Below are positions 14,867 through 14,869 of a stretch of 14,869 nucleotides of DNA, in pieces. The notes below the pieces were generated by a model. That model made no database searches and was not told the DNA's origin. It saw only the letters and a list, made by a program, of their open reading frames with translations. This DNA comes from Yoonia sp. (GTDB lineage: Bacteria > Pseudomonadota > Alphaproteobacteria > Rhodobacterales > Rhodobacteraceae): the NCBI GenBank assembly GCA_028822885.1, contig JAPKCP010000041.1, positions 1 through 14,869 of the forward strand, given 5' to 3'. A program made the translations under genes and the position numbers. Numbering within the stretch: the stretch's first letter is position 1; each line of letters begins with the position of its first letter.

Positions 14867-14869
14867 TGC
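14866..14869 (+). CDS. Possible start of a further gene, cut by the window edge
   Basis: The ATPase stop overlaps an ATG (TGATG arrangement, ATG at 14866-14868). AAAGGG (14853-14858) lies 7 nt upstream and fits a ribosome binding site. Only one base follows the ATG inside the window, so no product can be suggested. Confidence 0.35.

Overview
The window looks like a catabolic gene cluster from a marine-type alphaproteobacterium, most likely Rhodobacterales (Roseobacter group). This rests on moderate GC by eye, clear GGAG/AGGAGG ribosome binding sites, tightly packed operons, and the combination of a ribose-type ABC importer, polyol-type short-chain dehydrogenases (SDRs) and an acetoin-type 2-oxoacid dehydrogenase. 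The taxonomic call is inference. There are no RNA genes, insertion sequences or CRISPR arrays, and no gap longer than about 210 bp.

Two arms diverge from a 212-bp control region (9267-9478). The left arm runs on the minus strand: a helix-turn-helix/solute-binding-protein fusion regulator (7440-9266), an SDR (6620-7429), an M24 'pita-bread' protein (5245-6555), E1 alpha (4198-5181), E1 beta (3191-4186), a two-lipoyl-domain protein with an inactive E2-like C-terminus (1885-3201), an aldehyde dehydrogenase (437-1867), and the start of an E2 acyltransferase with no lipoyl domain, cut by the window edge (1-432). The right arm runs on the plus strand: a periplasmic sugar-binding protein (9479-10432), a second SDR (10516-11313), two different RbsC-type permeases (11369-12343, 12357-13358) and a double-domain RbsA-type ATPase (13355-14866). 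A further gene probably begins at 14866.

A plausible joint role, by inference, is uptake of a small sugar, polyol or hydroxyketone through the ABC importer. One or both SDRs would oxidise it. The thiamine-dependent E1/E2 complex would then cleave the resulting hydroxyketone or diketone to an acyl-CoA and an aldehyde, as acetoin dehydrogenase does, and the aldehyde dehydrogenase would oxidise the aldehyde. The M24 protein has no obvious place in this scheme, and the substrate cannot be named from sequence.

Three things stand out. First, the regulator is a winged helix joined to a full-length type-1 extracellular solute-binding domain with no export signal. A repeated near-palindrome, ATCCAAAATGGAT, lies between the two arms and inside the regulator gene, with helical phasing. 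Second, the E2 function is split: one protein carries the lipoyl domains on a core without the catalytic His (resembling eukaryotic E3-binding protein), and another carries the catalytic core with no lipoyl domain. Third, hairpin-plus-T-tract signals sit inside both operons, after the binding-protein gene and immediately ahead of E1 alpha.
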